The position numbers and the translations under genes are program-made. Below the pieces are notes generated by a model. The model did not search any database, had not been told where the DNA came from, and worked only from the letters and a program-made list of their open reading frames with translations. This document shows positions 34,268 to 42,468 of a DNA stretch of 64,000 nt, one piece after another; positions within the stretch are counted from its first letter, which is position 1; each line of letters opens with the position of its first letter. Origin of the DNA: Dactylococcopsis salina PCC 8305 (GTDB taxonomy: Bacteria; Cyanobacteriota; Cyanobacteriia; Cyanobacteriales; Rubidibacteraceae). The DNA lies in NCBI RefSeq assembly GCF_000317615.1, contig NC_019780.1, forward strand, positions 3,121,840 to 3,185,839, written 5' to 3'.

Positions 34268-34990
34268 TTAGATGACAGTATGAATGGGAACAACTTGTAC
34301 AACACAATTACTATAACCGAGTGCTTGTAAACTGTTCACAAATTCTGGTGTCCAAACCGTTTCTTGGACAGGGATTTTTTGCCATTTTAATTGTGAAATC
34401 AAGCGCGATCGAGCGATTCCAGATAAAGCCTGATTCACCAATGGAGTCCACCAAATTCCCTCTTTCCAGCCCCATAAATTCCCCGTACTGGTTTCTAACC
34501 AATTACCCTTTTCATCCACTAAAATCGCCTCTTGCGCCCCCTTTTCTTTCGCAGTTTGTAAAGCTAACCAACTACTTAAATAATTTCCCGTTTTATGAGT
34601 GGGAAAACTACGGCGGAATCTTTCCTCGTTGGCTAACCAAGCAATAATTCCCTTCTCTTGTCGTTGGGCTAAACCGGGGGGTAAATTGCGCCCTGTAATC
34701 CATTCTCGCCCATCGGGAAAGAGAGTCACTCGCAAAACTGGAAAATGCTGACTTAAGTTTTCTGCTCCTTCGCGCACTTGTTGCCAGTGCGGCTGTTTCC
34801 AATGAAAAGCATCGATCGAGCGTGACAGACGTTGACAATGATCAGCCCATTGAGTGAGACTATGATCTAAATTTTGTTCATAAACCCGTAAAGTCGTAAA
34901 AACCGTTGCACCATAAAGCAACGCTGGATCACTAATCGGGAGAGAAATCGTTTCACGGGTAAAGATTCGACCATCGTACCAATAAATCAT
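34268..34990 (-). CDS. Aminodeoxychorismate lyase-like class IV aminotransferase
   Basis: 240-residue fold-type IV PLP enzyme. MIYWYDGRIF is a normal start for the family, so ATG 34990 is chosen; an upstream TTG would extend into a C-run/G-run hairpin. PISDPALLYGATVFTTLRVYE (N-terminal part ~18-37), PLP-lysine in FPTHKTGNYL (Lys ~137) and ETSTGNLWGWKEG (~170-182) are visible. Aminodeoxychorismate lyase (PabC, p-aminobenzoate for folate) is the most likely role, but branched-chain or D-amino acid aminotransferases share the fold. Downstream lies a purine microsatellite. Confidence 0.8.
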   Translation of the reverse strand: MIYWYDGRIFTRETISLPISDPALLYGATVFTTLRVYEQNLDHSLTQWADHCQRLSRSIDAFHWKQPHWQQVREGAENLSQHFPVLRVTLFPDGREWITGRNLPPGLAQRQEKGIIAWLANEERFRRSFPTHKTGNYLSSWLALQTAKEKGAQEAILVDEKGNWLETSTGNLWGWKEGIWWTPLVNQALSGIARSRLISQLKWQKIPVQETVWTPEFVNSLQALGYSNCVVQVVPIHTVI

Positions 34991-35109
34991 TAATGATAGC
35001 CCCCCTTTCAAAGGGGGGTTGGGGGGATAACTCTTTAGAAATGGTATTACAAAAAATGGGGCGAACGATTTCGCCCCTATCAGATAGAAATTAACCCCTT
35101 GAGATTAAC

Positions 35110-35580
35110 TTAGCTGGCTTGATACCAAGGAATATCGCGTTCTTTGGACTCCCAGAACATATTGTGGATTTTTTGCACAGTGTCCATTAATTCTTGTGCG
35201 TGTTGCTGGTTAACTTCCATTTTGCAAGCAGAACAGAGCTTCGCCGCTTTCCAGAAAGTCGTGTGAAGGTCTGGATACTGTTGTAAATGCTTCTCTTTGA
35301 AGTAGTCTGTCCAAAGAATCAATAATTCTTCCTTCGCAATTTGTGCTTGTTCTTCTTTAATCTGAACAAAGCGAGAGAAAGTGTTTTGATAAGCAATTTG
35401 TGCTTCTTTGCTGTTGTCTTTGGGTTCTAAATCAATGAGCTTTTTCGTCATTGAAAGTACCGCTTCGGCTGCGACACGAGCGGAAGAAGGATCATAAACG
35501 CCACAGGGACCGTCGCAGTGTGCGTGTACGTCTTCTGCTGGTAGTAAGTTTTTCAGGGTTGTAGTAATTTGCTTCAACAT
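35110..35580 (-). CDS. sodN: Nickel superoxide dismutase
   Basis: 156-residue precursor. After a ~20-residue propeptide comes the nickel hook HCDGPCGVYDP (His1, Cys2, Cys6 of the mature enzyme), followed by the four-helix bundle (~35-150). NiSOD dismutates superoxide in the cytosol and frees the cell from iron or manganese for this job, as in marine picocyanobacteria. ATG 35580 gives the usual propeptide; an upstream in-frame start adds 18 residues unlike it. sodX, the protease gene that removes the propeptide and usually lies next to sodN, is not adjacent and was not found in the window. Confidence 0.95.
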   Translation of the reverse strand: MLKQITTTLKNLLPAEDVHAHCDGPCGVYDPSSARVAAEAVLSMTKKLIDLEPKDNSKEAQIAYQNTFSRFVQIKEEQAQIAKEELLILWTDYFKEKHLQQYPDLHTTFWKAAKLCSACKMEVNQQHAQELMDTVQKIHNMFWESKERDIPWYQAS

Positions 35581-35718
35581 AATTTTTATGAGTGCTTTAG
35601 TTTTCTGTTCTTTGTAAGCATTTACCACCATCATAAAACAAGAGCGACTATCCTCCTAGGGGGGATAAAGACTTTTTCCCTAATTCCCCTCTCACGACAT
35701 AGAACAACAGAGAATTAA

Positions 35719-35819
35719 TATAGCAATACTAGGTGATTCGTAAATTGTTTTGCCCCCAAACCCCCAATACTGGGGGCTTTCATAAATCAATTTTTTACAA
35801 ATGATTTGGGATTGCTATA
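35719..35819. repeat. 101-bp palindromic element with TATAGCAAT ends
   Basis: Bounded by TATAGCAAT (35719) and ATTGCTATA (35811), with near-complementary subterminal arms (GTAAATTG / TTTTACAAAT-like) and a central CCCCCAAACCCCC...GGGGG hairpin. Related elements occur at ~59613-59686 and as the 98-bp tandem array near 40.7-41.4 kb. A small non-autonomous palindromic element without coding capacity. Confidence 0.75.
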
Positions 35820-35907
35820 CCATTTTGGAAAAGTAGAGTAGGGTGGGCATTGCCCACCCTACTAAATTAGTCGTAGAGTTGATCGTGGTCAATTCCAGAG
35901 GTCATCA

Positions 35908-36648
35908 TTAACGTTCCCTGACTAACCATTGTTGTAAATCTTCAACGGAATTGAAATCTAACAAGTCTTCCGCTAACGTTTCTAATTCCGTTAAGGAAAG
36001 TTCTTGAATTTGACTCTCTAATTCTGGGGAAATTACTCCCACTCTTCGAGAAAGTAAACGAGAAATTAAACTCAGAGCCTCTCTTTTTTGTCCTCGTTCA
36101 ATTCCCTGTTCCATCCAACTGGTGACAATTTCCATAACTCCCTCCTTTTGTTCTGGTTGAAATTCCGTAATTTTTTCTTCAAAAACTCTTTGTTCTTCTT
36201 GATTTAATCGTAAATATGTATCGACAAACCCAGAAATTAATTGCATCTTGGCGGGATTGAGTTTTAAGGTTGCCAGAAGACGCAAACATTCCGCTTTCAC
36301 TTTCGGTCTTTCTTCAGGGCGAATCCTCATTTTTGACATTAACGCACTCACCACTGGATTCGATCGTTCTAGAAAGTCTCGCCAATACAAACGATTTAAT
36401 TGTACAACTTGATACTTAAATTCTAAGACCGTTCGATCGGGAAATTCTACACGATACACATCCGGTTCGAGTCTTAAGGGTTCACTATAAGAAAATAAAG
36501 CGATGGGATACACGGGTAACTGATGTTTTTCAAATAAACGAGCGAAGTATTGGAACATTTTTCGTCCCACTTCCCCTCGATTATCGGCGTAAGGTTCAAC
36601 ATTAATCAAGAAGAAGGAATCTTTTCCCCGAAACTTGGCTTTCACCAC
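35908..36648 (-). pseudogene. N-terminally truncated Rpn/PD-(D/E)XK transposase-like protein with DUF4351
   Basis: 246 codons from GTG 36648. The C-terminal DUF4351 helix pair (SLISRLLSRRVGVISPEL ... LSLTELETLAEDLLDF, ~190-235) and the preceding nuclease domain are recognisable. Family members start ~60 residues earlier. Upstream of the GTG the frame still encodes ITSGEKHEADL, the continuation of the family motif, but ends at a TAA (36712-36714) and has no start codon. So the catalytic N-terminal part was lost and the plus-strand DUF350 gene now begins there. Probably inactive, or translated only as a remnant. Confidence 0.7.
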
Positions 36649-36702
36649 TAAATCCGCTTCGTGTTTTTCTCCTGATGTAATAGATTGAGAGCTATTTTTA
36701 CG

Positions 36703-36912
36703 ATGAGAGTATTAATTGAAGCCATAATCGAAACAATTGGATGGGCGGTTTTAGGATTTATTATTCTGTTTACCGCGCTTCGCGTCTTTGATTTTATAAC
36801 ACCAACGGATTATCGATCTCAAATTCGTCAGGGAAACACCGCAGCTGCGATTTTTGTTGGTGCTTTTATTCTCTCTCTAACTGCAATTATTGTGGCGGTG
36901 ATTGTTACTTAA
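36703..36912 (+). CDS. DUF350 small membrane protein
   Basis: 69-residue protein with two membrane helices: WAVLGFIILFTALRVFDF (~14-31) and AAAIFVGAFILSLTAIIVAV (~46-65). Between them is TPTDYRSQIRQGNTAAAIF, the DUF350 (UPF0719) signature. Function unknown; relatives occur beside membrane stress or potassium channel-like genes. ATG 36703 is preferred over TTG 36685. The gene begins within the remnant reading frame of the truncated Rpn-type gene on the other strand, and ddl follows 101 bases later. Confidence 0.8.
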   Translation: MRVLIEAIIETIGWAVLGFIILFTALRVFDFITPTDYRSQIRQGNTAAAIFVGAFILSLTAIIVAVIVT

Positions 36913-37013
36913 AATTTCTTTAGGTGATGATTCGATCGAGGAGAGGATAACTGTAGAAGAACAGAGAGTATGGTAGGCTATGAGATTAAAATTAAAAGTA
37001 AATTAGTGTCATT

Positions 37014-38063
37014 ATGAGTAAGTTACGAATTGGATTATTATTTGGTGGGTGTTCTGGAGAACATGAGGTGTCAATCCGTTCTGCTAGTGCGATCGCGCAG
37101 GCTTTTCAATCCGAGAAGAACACTCCCCAATATGATTTAATTCCAATTTACATCCAGAAAAATGGTATCTGGAAGGGAGGAGAAACCGCGCAAACGGTTT
37201 TAGAAAAACAAACCCCTCCCACGCTTCAACCGTCAGGAAACCGATGGGAGTTTCCCTCAGAAGTGAGTGAGGTTGATGTTTGGTTTCCGATTTTACATGG
37301 TCCGAATGGGGAAGATGGAACAATTCAAGGATTACTAAAACTAATGCAAGTTCCTTTTGTCGGTAGTGGTGTGTTAGGTTCAGCTTTAGGGATGGATAAG
37401 TTAGCAATGAAAACCGCGTTTGCGGCGGCGGGACTGCCTCAAGTAAAGTATAAACAAGTGAAACGAGATAAAATCTGGTCGAGTCCTTGTGTTTTTCCTA
37501 AACTATGTGATGAAGTGGAGGAGGAAATTGGTTATCCTTGTTTTGTGAAACCAGCTAATCTAGGGTCATCGGTGGGCATATCGAAAGCGAAAACTCGATC
37601 GGAACTGGAAACGGCGTTAGATGAAGCTGCCAACTACGATCGACGCATCATCGTCGAACAGGGAATTATCGCCAGAGAAGTCGAATGTGCGATTTTAGGG
37701 AACGAATATCCCCAAGCGTCAGTAGTGGGAGAAATCAGCTACAATTCCGACTTTTACGATTACGCCACGAAATACACCACAGGTGAAGCGAAACTCTACA
37801 TTCCAGCCCCGCTTCCTGATAAAATCTTTAAACAGGTACAAGACCTCGCGAAACAAGCCTTTGTCACCGTTGATGCAGCGGGTTTGGCGCGTGTGGATGT
37901 CTTTTATGAGGAAGCAACAGGAAAGGTTTATCTTAACGAGATCAACACGCTGCCGGGATTTACCGCCACCAGTATGTATCCTCGTTTATGGGAAGCCACT
38001 GGTATTCCTTTTCCCCAGTTGGTTGATCGGTTAATTCACTTAGCCTTACAACGACATCAGTAA
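37014..38063 (+). CDS. ddl: D-alanine--D-alanine ligase
   Basis: 349-residue ATP-grasp enzyme that joins two D-alanines for peptidoglycan. N-terminal [17 protein letters not shown] (~8-24), [14 protein letters not shown] (~95-108), ATP-grasp [14 protein letters not shown] (~178-191), VEQGI, and the metal-binding [16 protein letters not shown] (~311-326). The tyrosine-containing YDYATKY omega-loop (~243-249) and EDGTIQG fit the D-Ala rather than the D-lactate type. Complete. Confidence 0.96.
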   Translation: MSKLRIGLLFGGCSGEHEVSIRSASAIAQAFQSEKNTPQYDLIPIYIQKNGIWKGGETAQTVLEKQTPPTLQPSGNRWEFPSEVSEVDVWFPILHGPNGEDGTIQGLLKLMQVPFVGSGVLGSALGMDKLAMKTAFAAAGLPQVKYKQVKRDKIWSSPCVFPKLCDEVEEEIGYPCFVKPANLGSSVGISKAKTRSELETALDEAANYDRRIIVEQGIIAREVECAILGNEYPQASVVGEISYNSDFYDYATKYTTGEAKLYIPAPLPDKIFKQVQDLAKQAFVTVDAAGLARVDVFYEEATGKVYLNEINTLPGFTATSMYPRLWEATGIPFPQLVDRLIHLALQRHQ

Positions 38064-38071
38064 TCTTGAAA

Positions 38072-38561
38072 ATGTGGCAACGATGGCGTTTTATCATTTT
38101 ATTTGTTGTTCTGATCTTGGGGTTTTCTCTCAATGAAAATCCTTTTTTAAAATTGGATGATTTAGGAAGGGATCAAAATGGTAAACGCTACGCGATCGCA
38201 GGCTGGATTTATGGTAGCCCAGAACGATCGGTTTATCAAGCTATGTGTGCGATTTTCCTAGAGGCAAAAACAGCATTTTTGTGTGATAGTTATCCACGAA
38301 CACCAAGTTGGGAAAACTATCATTTTGAACAAGCAAAAAGGCTTTTGGAAGCGAAAGGATTAGAAGTGAAATTGATTAAACAACCAGAGGCTAGTTTAGA
38401 AACTTGGCAAAAAATTACGTCTCAATCTTGGCGTTATGATTTAGTTTTCATTAACTCTAGAGGAGGAAAAGCAAATTTTAGTTTCTTCTCGCTATGTGGA
38501 TACTCCCACTTGGAAAATTACAACGATTGGCGATCCTTTAATGTTAATTCAGAAAAAGTAA
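38072..38561 (+). pseudogene. Unidentified gene with a +1 frameshift
   Basis: Starts with a signal-anchor (MWQRWRFIILFVVLILGF) and reads through YAIAGWIYGSPERSVYQ and RTPSWENYHFEQAKRLL to WRYDLVF (~38448). From there the original frame turns into an unlikely sequence. The frame shifted by one base gives LEEEKQILVSS, then RYVDTPTWKITTIGDPLM, and stops at 38559-38561, five bases before the ATG of the next gene. This geometry argues for two genes, the first carrying one extra base in 38445-38470 (a four-T run is there). A sequencing error or programmed shift is possible. Family not recognised. Confidence 0.6.
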
Positions 38562-38566
38562 TTATA

Positions 38567-38923
38567 ATGACAAATTGGTCTTGTATGAAAAATTGCGGCG
38601 CTTGCTGCTATCTTAACCCATCGGAACGACCTGAATTAGACGATTATCTTTCCCCAGAAGAGTTAGAACAGTATTATGGTTTAGTCGGTGGAGATGGTTG
38701 GTGTATTAATTATGAAAAGGAAACTCGCACTTGTGGAATTTATGAACAACGTCCGTCATTTTGTCGCGTAACTCCAGAAAATTTTAAGCGAATGTTTGAG
38801 GTAGAAAATCAGGAGTTTGATGAGTTTGCGATCGCGTGCTGTTGCGAACATATTGCAAGTATGTATGGAGAAGAGAGTGAGGAAATGATCCGCTATCTGG
38901 ATACAGTAGAAGAAGCAGGGTAA
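38567..38923 (+). CDS. YkgJ-family cysteine cluster protein
   Basis: 118 residues starting MTNWSCMKNCGACC. Cysteine pattern C-x3-C-G-x-C-C (~6-13), then GDGWCINYE, TCGIYEQRPSFCRV (~57-70) and CCCEH. This is the YkgJ/UPF0153 zinc- or iron-cluster signature, in which the invariant CxIYxxRPxxCR is intact. Molecular function unknown. In the unshifted frame it appears fused to the upstream gene, but ATG 38567 gives exactly the family's normal N-terminus, so it is annotated separately. Confidence 0.85.
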   Translation: MTNWSCMKNCGACCYLNPSERPELDDYLSPEELEQYYGLVGGDGWCINYEKETRTCGIYEQRPSFCRVTPENFKRMFEVENQEFDEFAIACCCEHIASMYGEESEEMIRYLDTVEEAG

Positions 38924-38956
38924 AATGTATCAGAACCTTGAGGGAATACAGAAACA

Positions 38957-39289
38957 GTGACTAAACAGTGCGATCGCGCATCAACTCAAAATCGTCTTTT
39001 TCAAAAGGGATTTTCTGCGGTTTTTGTTTCTACATTTATCACAATTTTTCTCGCAGAAATTGGAGACAAAACCCAGTTAGCCACTCTCTTAATTAGTGCT
39101 GAATCTCAATCGCCATTTGTGGTATTTTTAGGGGCAGCATTGGCTTTAATTGCCACGAGTTTAATTGGGGTATTATTAGGACAATGGCTGGCAAAAAGAT
39201 TGTCACCGCAACGCCTAGAAATTATTGTAGCAACGTTGCTTTTGGTCATTGCGATTTTATTATTAGGAGATGTCGTAGAAGGAACGTAA
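38957..39289 (+). CDS. Half-size Gdt1/TMEM165-family manganese exporter subunit 1
   Basis: 110 residues, three membrane helices, with the UPF0016 signature FLAEIGDKTQLATLL (~31-45; E-x-G-D-K-T). The family normally has two such halves in one protein; here they are split into two neighbouring genes. Cyanobacterial half-size pairs (hemi manganese exchangers) work as hetero-oligomers exporting Mn2+ from the cytosol. Starts at GTG 38957; the second half begins 7 bases after the stop. Confidence 0.85.
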   Translation: MTKQCDRASTQNRLFQKGFSAVFVSTFITIFLAEIGDKTQLATLLISAESQSPFVVFLGAALALIATSLIGVLLGQWLAKRLSPQRLEIIVATLLLVIAILLLGDVVEGT

Positions 39290-39296
39290 TATTTTT

Positions 39297-39575
39297 ATGG
39301 ATTGGCAATTACTCGGATTAACATTTATCACCGTATTTGTGGCAGAAATTGGTGATAAAAGTCAACTCGCAGCGATCGCCCTAGGGGGAAATAGTAAATT
39401 TCCCACTGCGGTTTTTCTCGGTTGTATTGCAGCCCTTTTAACCGCTAGTTTTTTGGGCGTAATGTTAGGCGGAGGAGTGGCGCAACTTCTCCCCACTCGT
39501 CTTTTAAAAACCATGGCTGCGATCGGGTTTACCTTACTCGCTCTCAAGTTATTAATCTTTGAAGAAACCGATTAA
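39297..39575 (+). CDS. Half-size Gdt1/TMEM165-family manganese exporter subunit 2
   Basis: 92 residues, three membrane helices, with the second UPF0016 motif VFVAEIGDKSQLAAIAL (~13-29). It pairs with the preceding gene, and together they rebuild the six- or seven-helix Gdt1 fold. Manganese or calcium/proton exchange is inferred from characterised family members. No regulatory site was recognised upstream of the pair. Confidence 0.85.
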   Translation: MDWQLLGLTFITVFVAEIGDKSQLAAIALGGNSKFPTAVFLGCIAALLTASFLGVMLGGGVAQLLPTRLLKTMAAIGFTLLALKLLIFEETD

Positions 39576-39595
39576 TTAGGGGTTGCTGAAAAAGT

Positions 39596-39765
39596 CCATT
39601 GGTTGGTTAAGTAAGGCAAGAAGCAAGTTGCCTTAGGCAAGAGGCAAAAGGCTTGCATGCAAGAGGCTTGCATGCAAAAGCAAGTAGGTTGGGTGAAGTT
39701 TACGAAACCCAACACCAATCAGCAAGAGGCTTGCATGCAAGGTGCGTGACGATTGAACAATCAAT
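39596..39765. repeat. GCTTGCATGCAA repeats with an embedded GTAGGTTGGGT unit
   Basis: AGGCTTGCATGCAA occurs three times (~39650, ~39665, ~39727), each a perfect TTGCATGCAA palindrome, with GCAAGAGGC spacers. A GTAGGTTGGGTGAAG...ACGAAACCCAACACC unit lies at ~39685-39714. No gene between 39576 and 39879. Confidence 0.8.
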
Positions 39766-39879
39766 GAACTTGCATTTTTATCTGAACTGAATCGCCTCAA
39801 ATCCTTATTTGGTAAGACTTTCAGTTTCCCAACAGCAAGCCCTAATTAGAGGAGAACACAACCATGATCCCTAGAGTTT

Positions 39880-40383
39880 CTAGGGTTTCCAAGCGCGAAA
39901 ACTCCAAACTAACAAAATACCACCAGTAATCATTTTCATTAATTCTAATCCCCAATAAGCGCCATGAAACTCCATCATGGCTGCTGACATTGAGTTTCCT
40001 GAATCAAACCAATTTAAATCTAATCCTAAACCGCTCATTTGTGGTGTAAGAAAATAACTACAAATCAGGGCAATCAGTAATAATAATCCTCCCAAAATTA
40101 CTGACCATTGTTGCTGAGTTTTAGAAAAAGTATGATTTTTATTTAAAGCTAAAACTCCTGTTAAAACAATTCCCGCACAAAGTAACTCAACATGATTAAA
40201 AAGACCAAACATTGCATAACCAGCACTAGCAAAACCAGATTGAGTCATCATTCCCGCTTGCATTAAGGAAGGAATAATTACGAAATCTAACATTAAACTG
40301 GCACTTAACCAAAAACAGAGGGTGACAAAAACGACCACTGACCATTGGGTGGGATTTTGTTTCTGATAAAAAATAGTATTCAT
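39880..40383 (-). CDS. Four-helix membrane protein, function unknown
   Basis: 167 residues from ATG 40383 (MNTIFYQKQ). Four predicted membrane helices: ~18-40 (VVVFVTLCFWLSASLMLDFVI), ~60-85, ~93-113 and ~138-160. HVELLCAGIVL and FHGAYWGLELMK look like conserved faces. Resembles conserved cyanobacterial DUF4149/TMEM205-like proteins in layout, without a motif that fixes the family. An in-frame upstream ATG at 40413 adds ten basic residues and is less likely. Confidence 0.6.
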   Translation of the reverse strand: MNTIFYQKQNPTQWSVVVFVTLCFWLSASLMLDFVIIPSLMQAGMMTQSGFASAGYAMFGLFNHVELLCAGIVLTGVLALNKNHTFSKTQQQWSVILGGLLLLIALICSYFLTPQMSGLGLDLNWFDSGNSMSAAMMEFHGAYWGLELMKMITGGILLVWSFRAWKP

Positions 40384-40530
40384 CTTTCTCAAATGTTTTA
40401 AATAATATTCCATTTATTAGGATAACGATTTTTGGAGAGAGTGAGGAAGAAAAATTCTTAATTATTGTTAAGGTTTGAAACAAGTTTTCGGGATTATTAA
40501 GTATCTTTAATAAAAGATTGCTGACAACCC

Positions 40531-41387
40531 TTAAGGTTTAGGAAACAGTGGAATGCCCCCAAACCCCCAAATCTGGGGGCTTAAAGTTTCTACTTTTTAC
40601 AAATCATTGATCATTCCTTAAGGTTTAGGAAACAGTGGAATGCCCCCAAACCCCCAAAATCTGGGGGCTTAAAGTTTCTACTTTTTACAAATCATTGATC
40701 ATTGTTATAGCAGTTCTATATCATTTGTAAAAAGTTGATTATGGAAGCCCCCCAAAGTTGGGGGGTTGGGGGGCGTGCATATTTACAAATCATTGATCAT
40801 TGTTATAGCAGTTCTATATCATTTGTAAAAAGTTGATTATGGAAGCCCCCCAAAGTTGGGGGGTTGGGGGGCGTGCATATTTACAAATCATTGATCATTG
40901 TTATAGCAGTTCTATATCATTTGTAAAAAGTTGATTATGGAAGCCCCCCAAAGTTGGGCAGGGCTGTTTCATTCTATTTTTTTGCTTGTTCCAGATGTTA
41001 GGAATAACCGGGGTTTTACGGCTTTTTTCTTATGAATAAGTCAAAAAGTAAGAAAAAGCGTTCGATCGAACGTACAATAAGGGGTTCAGGCGATCGCATT
41101 CAATTTTGACCCCGAGAATGAAACAGCCCTGCCAAAGTTGGGGGGTTGGGGGGCGTGCATATTTACAAATCATTGATCATTGTTATAGCAGTTCTATATC
41201 ATTTGTAAAAAGTTGATTATGGAAGCCCCCCAAAGTTGGGGGGTTGGGGGGCGTGCATATTCACAAATCATTGATCATTGTTATAGCAGTTCTATATCAT
41301 TTGTAAAAAGTTGATTATGGAAGCCCCCCAAAGTTGGGGGGTTGGGGGGCGTGCATATTTACAAATCATTGATCATTGTTATAAATT
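40531..41387. repeat. Tandem palindromic arrays: two ~87-bp and five 98-bp units, split by a MITE
   Basis: Two units of 87-88 bases (from 40531 and 40618) carry TTAAGGTTTAGGAAACAGTG and a CCCCCAAACCCCC/GGGGG hairpin. They are followed by 98-base units anchored on GTTATAGCAGTTCTATATC at 40704, 40802, 40900, 41182 and 41280, with a partial end at 41378. Each 98-base unit holds GCCCCCCAAAGTTGGGGGG and arms TCATTTGTAAAAAG / TTTACAAATCA. The 282-base spacing between 40900 and 41182 is 98 plus 184, exactly the MITE and its duplication. Nothing coding. Confidence 0.95.
40958..41132. mobile_element. MITE, copy 2 (175 bp) with 9-bp target duplication
   Basis: Termini GCAGGGCTGTTTCATTCT and its complement, flanked by direct repeats CAAAGTTGG (40949-40957 and 41133-41141). 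The inside is non-coding, with ACGTTCGATCG-type and GAATAAGTCAAAAAG segments that align with the reverse complement of copy 1. The 184-base excess over the array period confirms the boundaries. It sits in the loop of a CCCCCC/GGGGGG hairpin. Confidence 0.95.
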
Positions 41388-41417
41388 CGATCGAAAACAG
41401 GATATAGAAATTAACAG

Positions 41418-42251
41418 ATGACAAGCAACTGGCAAAAGGTTAAAGAATACGAAGACATCATTTATGAACAGGGAGATGGTATCGCTAAACTAACCATTAA
41501 TCGCCCTGACAAACGCAATGCGTTTCGCCCGAAAACGGTTTTTGAACTGTATGACGCGATCGCGCGAATTAGAGAAGACACAAGCATTGGAGTGGTTTTA
41601 TTAACTGGCGCGGGACCTCATACAGATGGGAAATATGCCTTTTGTTCTGGTGGTGATCAAAGTATTCGGGGGAAAGCAGGATATATCGACGATGAAGGAA
41701 CACCGCGTCTAAATGTGTTAGATTTACAACGCGCCGTTCGTTCTTTGCCGAAGGTTGTCATTGCTTTAGTTGCTGGTTATGCCATTGGTGGCGGTCATGT
41801 TTTACATTTAATTTGTGATTTAACGATCGCGGCGGACAATGCAATTTTCGGGCAAACGGGACCAAAAGTTGGTAGTTTTGACGGTGGCTTTGGGGCAAGT
41901 TATTTAGCGCGAATTGTGGGGCAGAAAAAAGCAAGGGAAATCTGGTTTTTGTGTCGTCAATACACAGCCCAAGACGCATTAGAGATGGGGTTAGTCAATA
42001 CTGTCGTGCCAGTGGAACAATTGGAAGCAGAAGGAATCAATTGGGCGAACGAGATTTTAGAAAAAAGTCCGACTGCCATTCGTTGTTTGAAAGCGGCGTT
42101 TAATGCTGACTGTGATGGGCAAATGGGATTACAAGAACTGGCTGGCAATGCCACTTTGTTATATTACATGACAGAAGAAGGAAGTGAGGGCAAACAGGCG
42201 TTTCTAGAAAAACGAAAGCCTAATTTCCGAGATTATCCTTGGTTACCTTAA
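41418..42251 (+). CDS. menB: 1,4-dihydroxy-2-naphthoyl-CoA synthase
   Basis: 277-residue crotonase-fold enzyme of phylloquinone (vitamin K1) synthesis, which cyclises o-succinylbenzoyl-CoA. N-terminal [17 protein letters not shown]-like segment (~24-41), oxyanion-hole [11 protein letters not shown] (~75-85), [14 protein letters not shown] (~115-128) and [18 protein letters not shown] (~145-162), whose GSFD carries the MenB-specific catalytic aspartate. Length is standard. In cyanobacteria the product feeds photosystem I quinones. The tandem array ends 30 bases upstream, so the promoter must overlap repeats. Confidence 0.95.
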   Translation: MTSNWQKVKEYEDIIYEQGDGIAKLTINRPDKRNAFRPKTVFELYDAIARIREDTSIGVVLLTGAGPHTDGKYAFCSGGDQSIRGKAGYIDDEGTPRLNVLDLQRAVRSLPKVVIALVAGYAIGGGHVLHLICDLTIAADNAIFGQTGPKVGSFDGGFGASYLARIVGQKKAREIWFLCRQYTAQDALEMGLVNTVVPVEQLEAEGINWANEILEKSPTAIRCLKAAFNADCDGQMGLQELAGNATLLYYMTEEGSEGKQAFLEKRKPNFRDYPWLP

Positions 42252-42468
42252 CTTGTCGGTTGGGTGGAGGAAACGAAACCCAACAACAATCAGTGACCAG
42301 TTAAGCAGTTACCAGTTACCAGTAGTTCTCAAACTTAATTAGTAACAGTAAATGCTCGATCACTTATTAATTTACTGATCACTGGTCACTGGTCACTGGT
42401 CACTGCAATGGAATGTTGGTACGCTGTACTAATCATCCTTTAAACTCTGTCGCTTTATATGGACTTCT

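Noticed and set aside
33778-34305. Frames of 91-95 codons on both strands
   Set aside because: They run through the 51-bp array and the GGGAGA microsatellite and repeat their own peptides; explained by the repeats.
38066-38923. Single 285-codon gene with a C-terminal YkgJ domain
   Set aside because: The middle segment has no protein character, while the shifted frame does and ends just before a normal YkgJ start; annotated as two genes instead.
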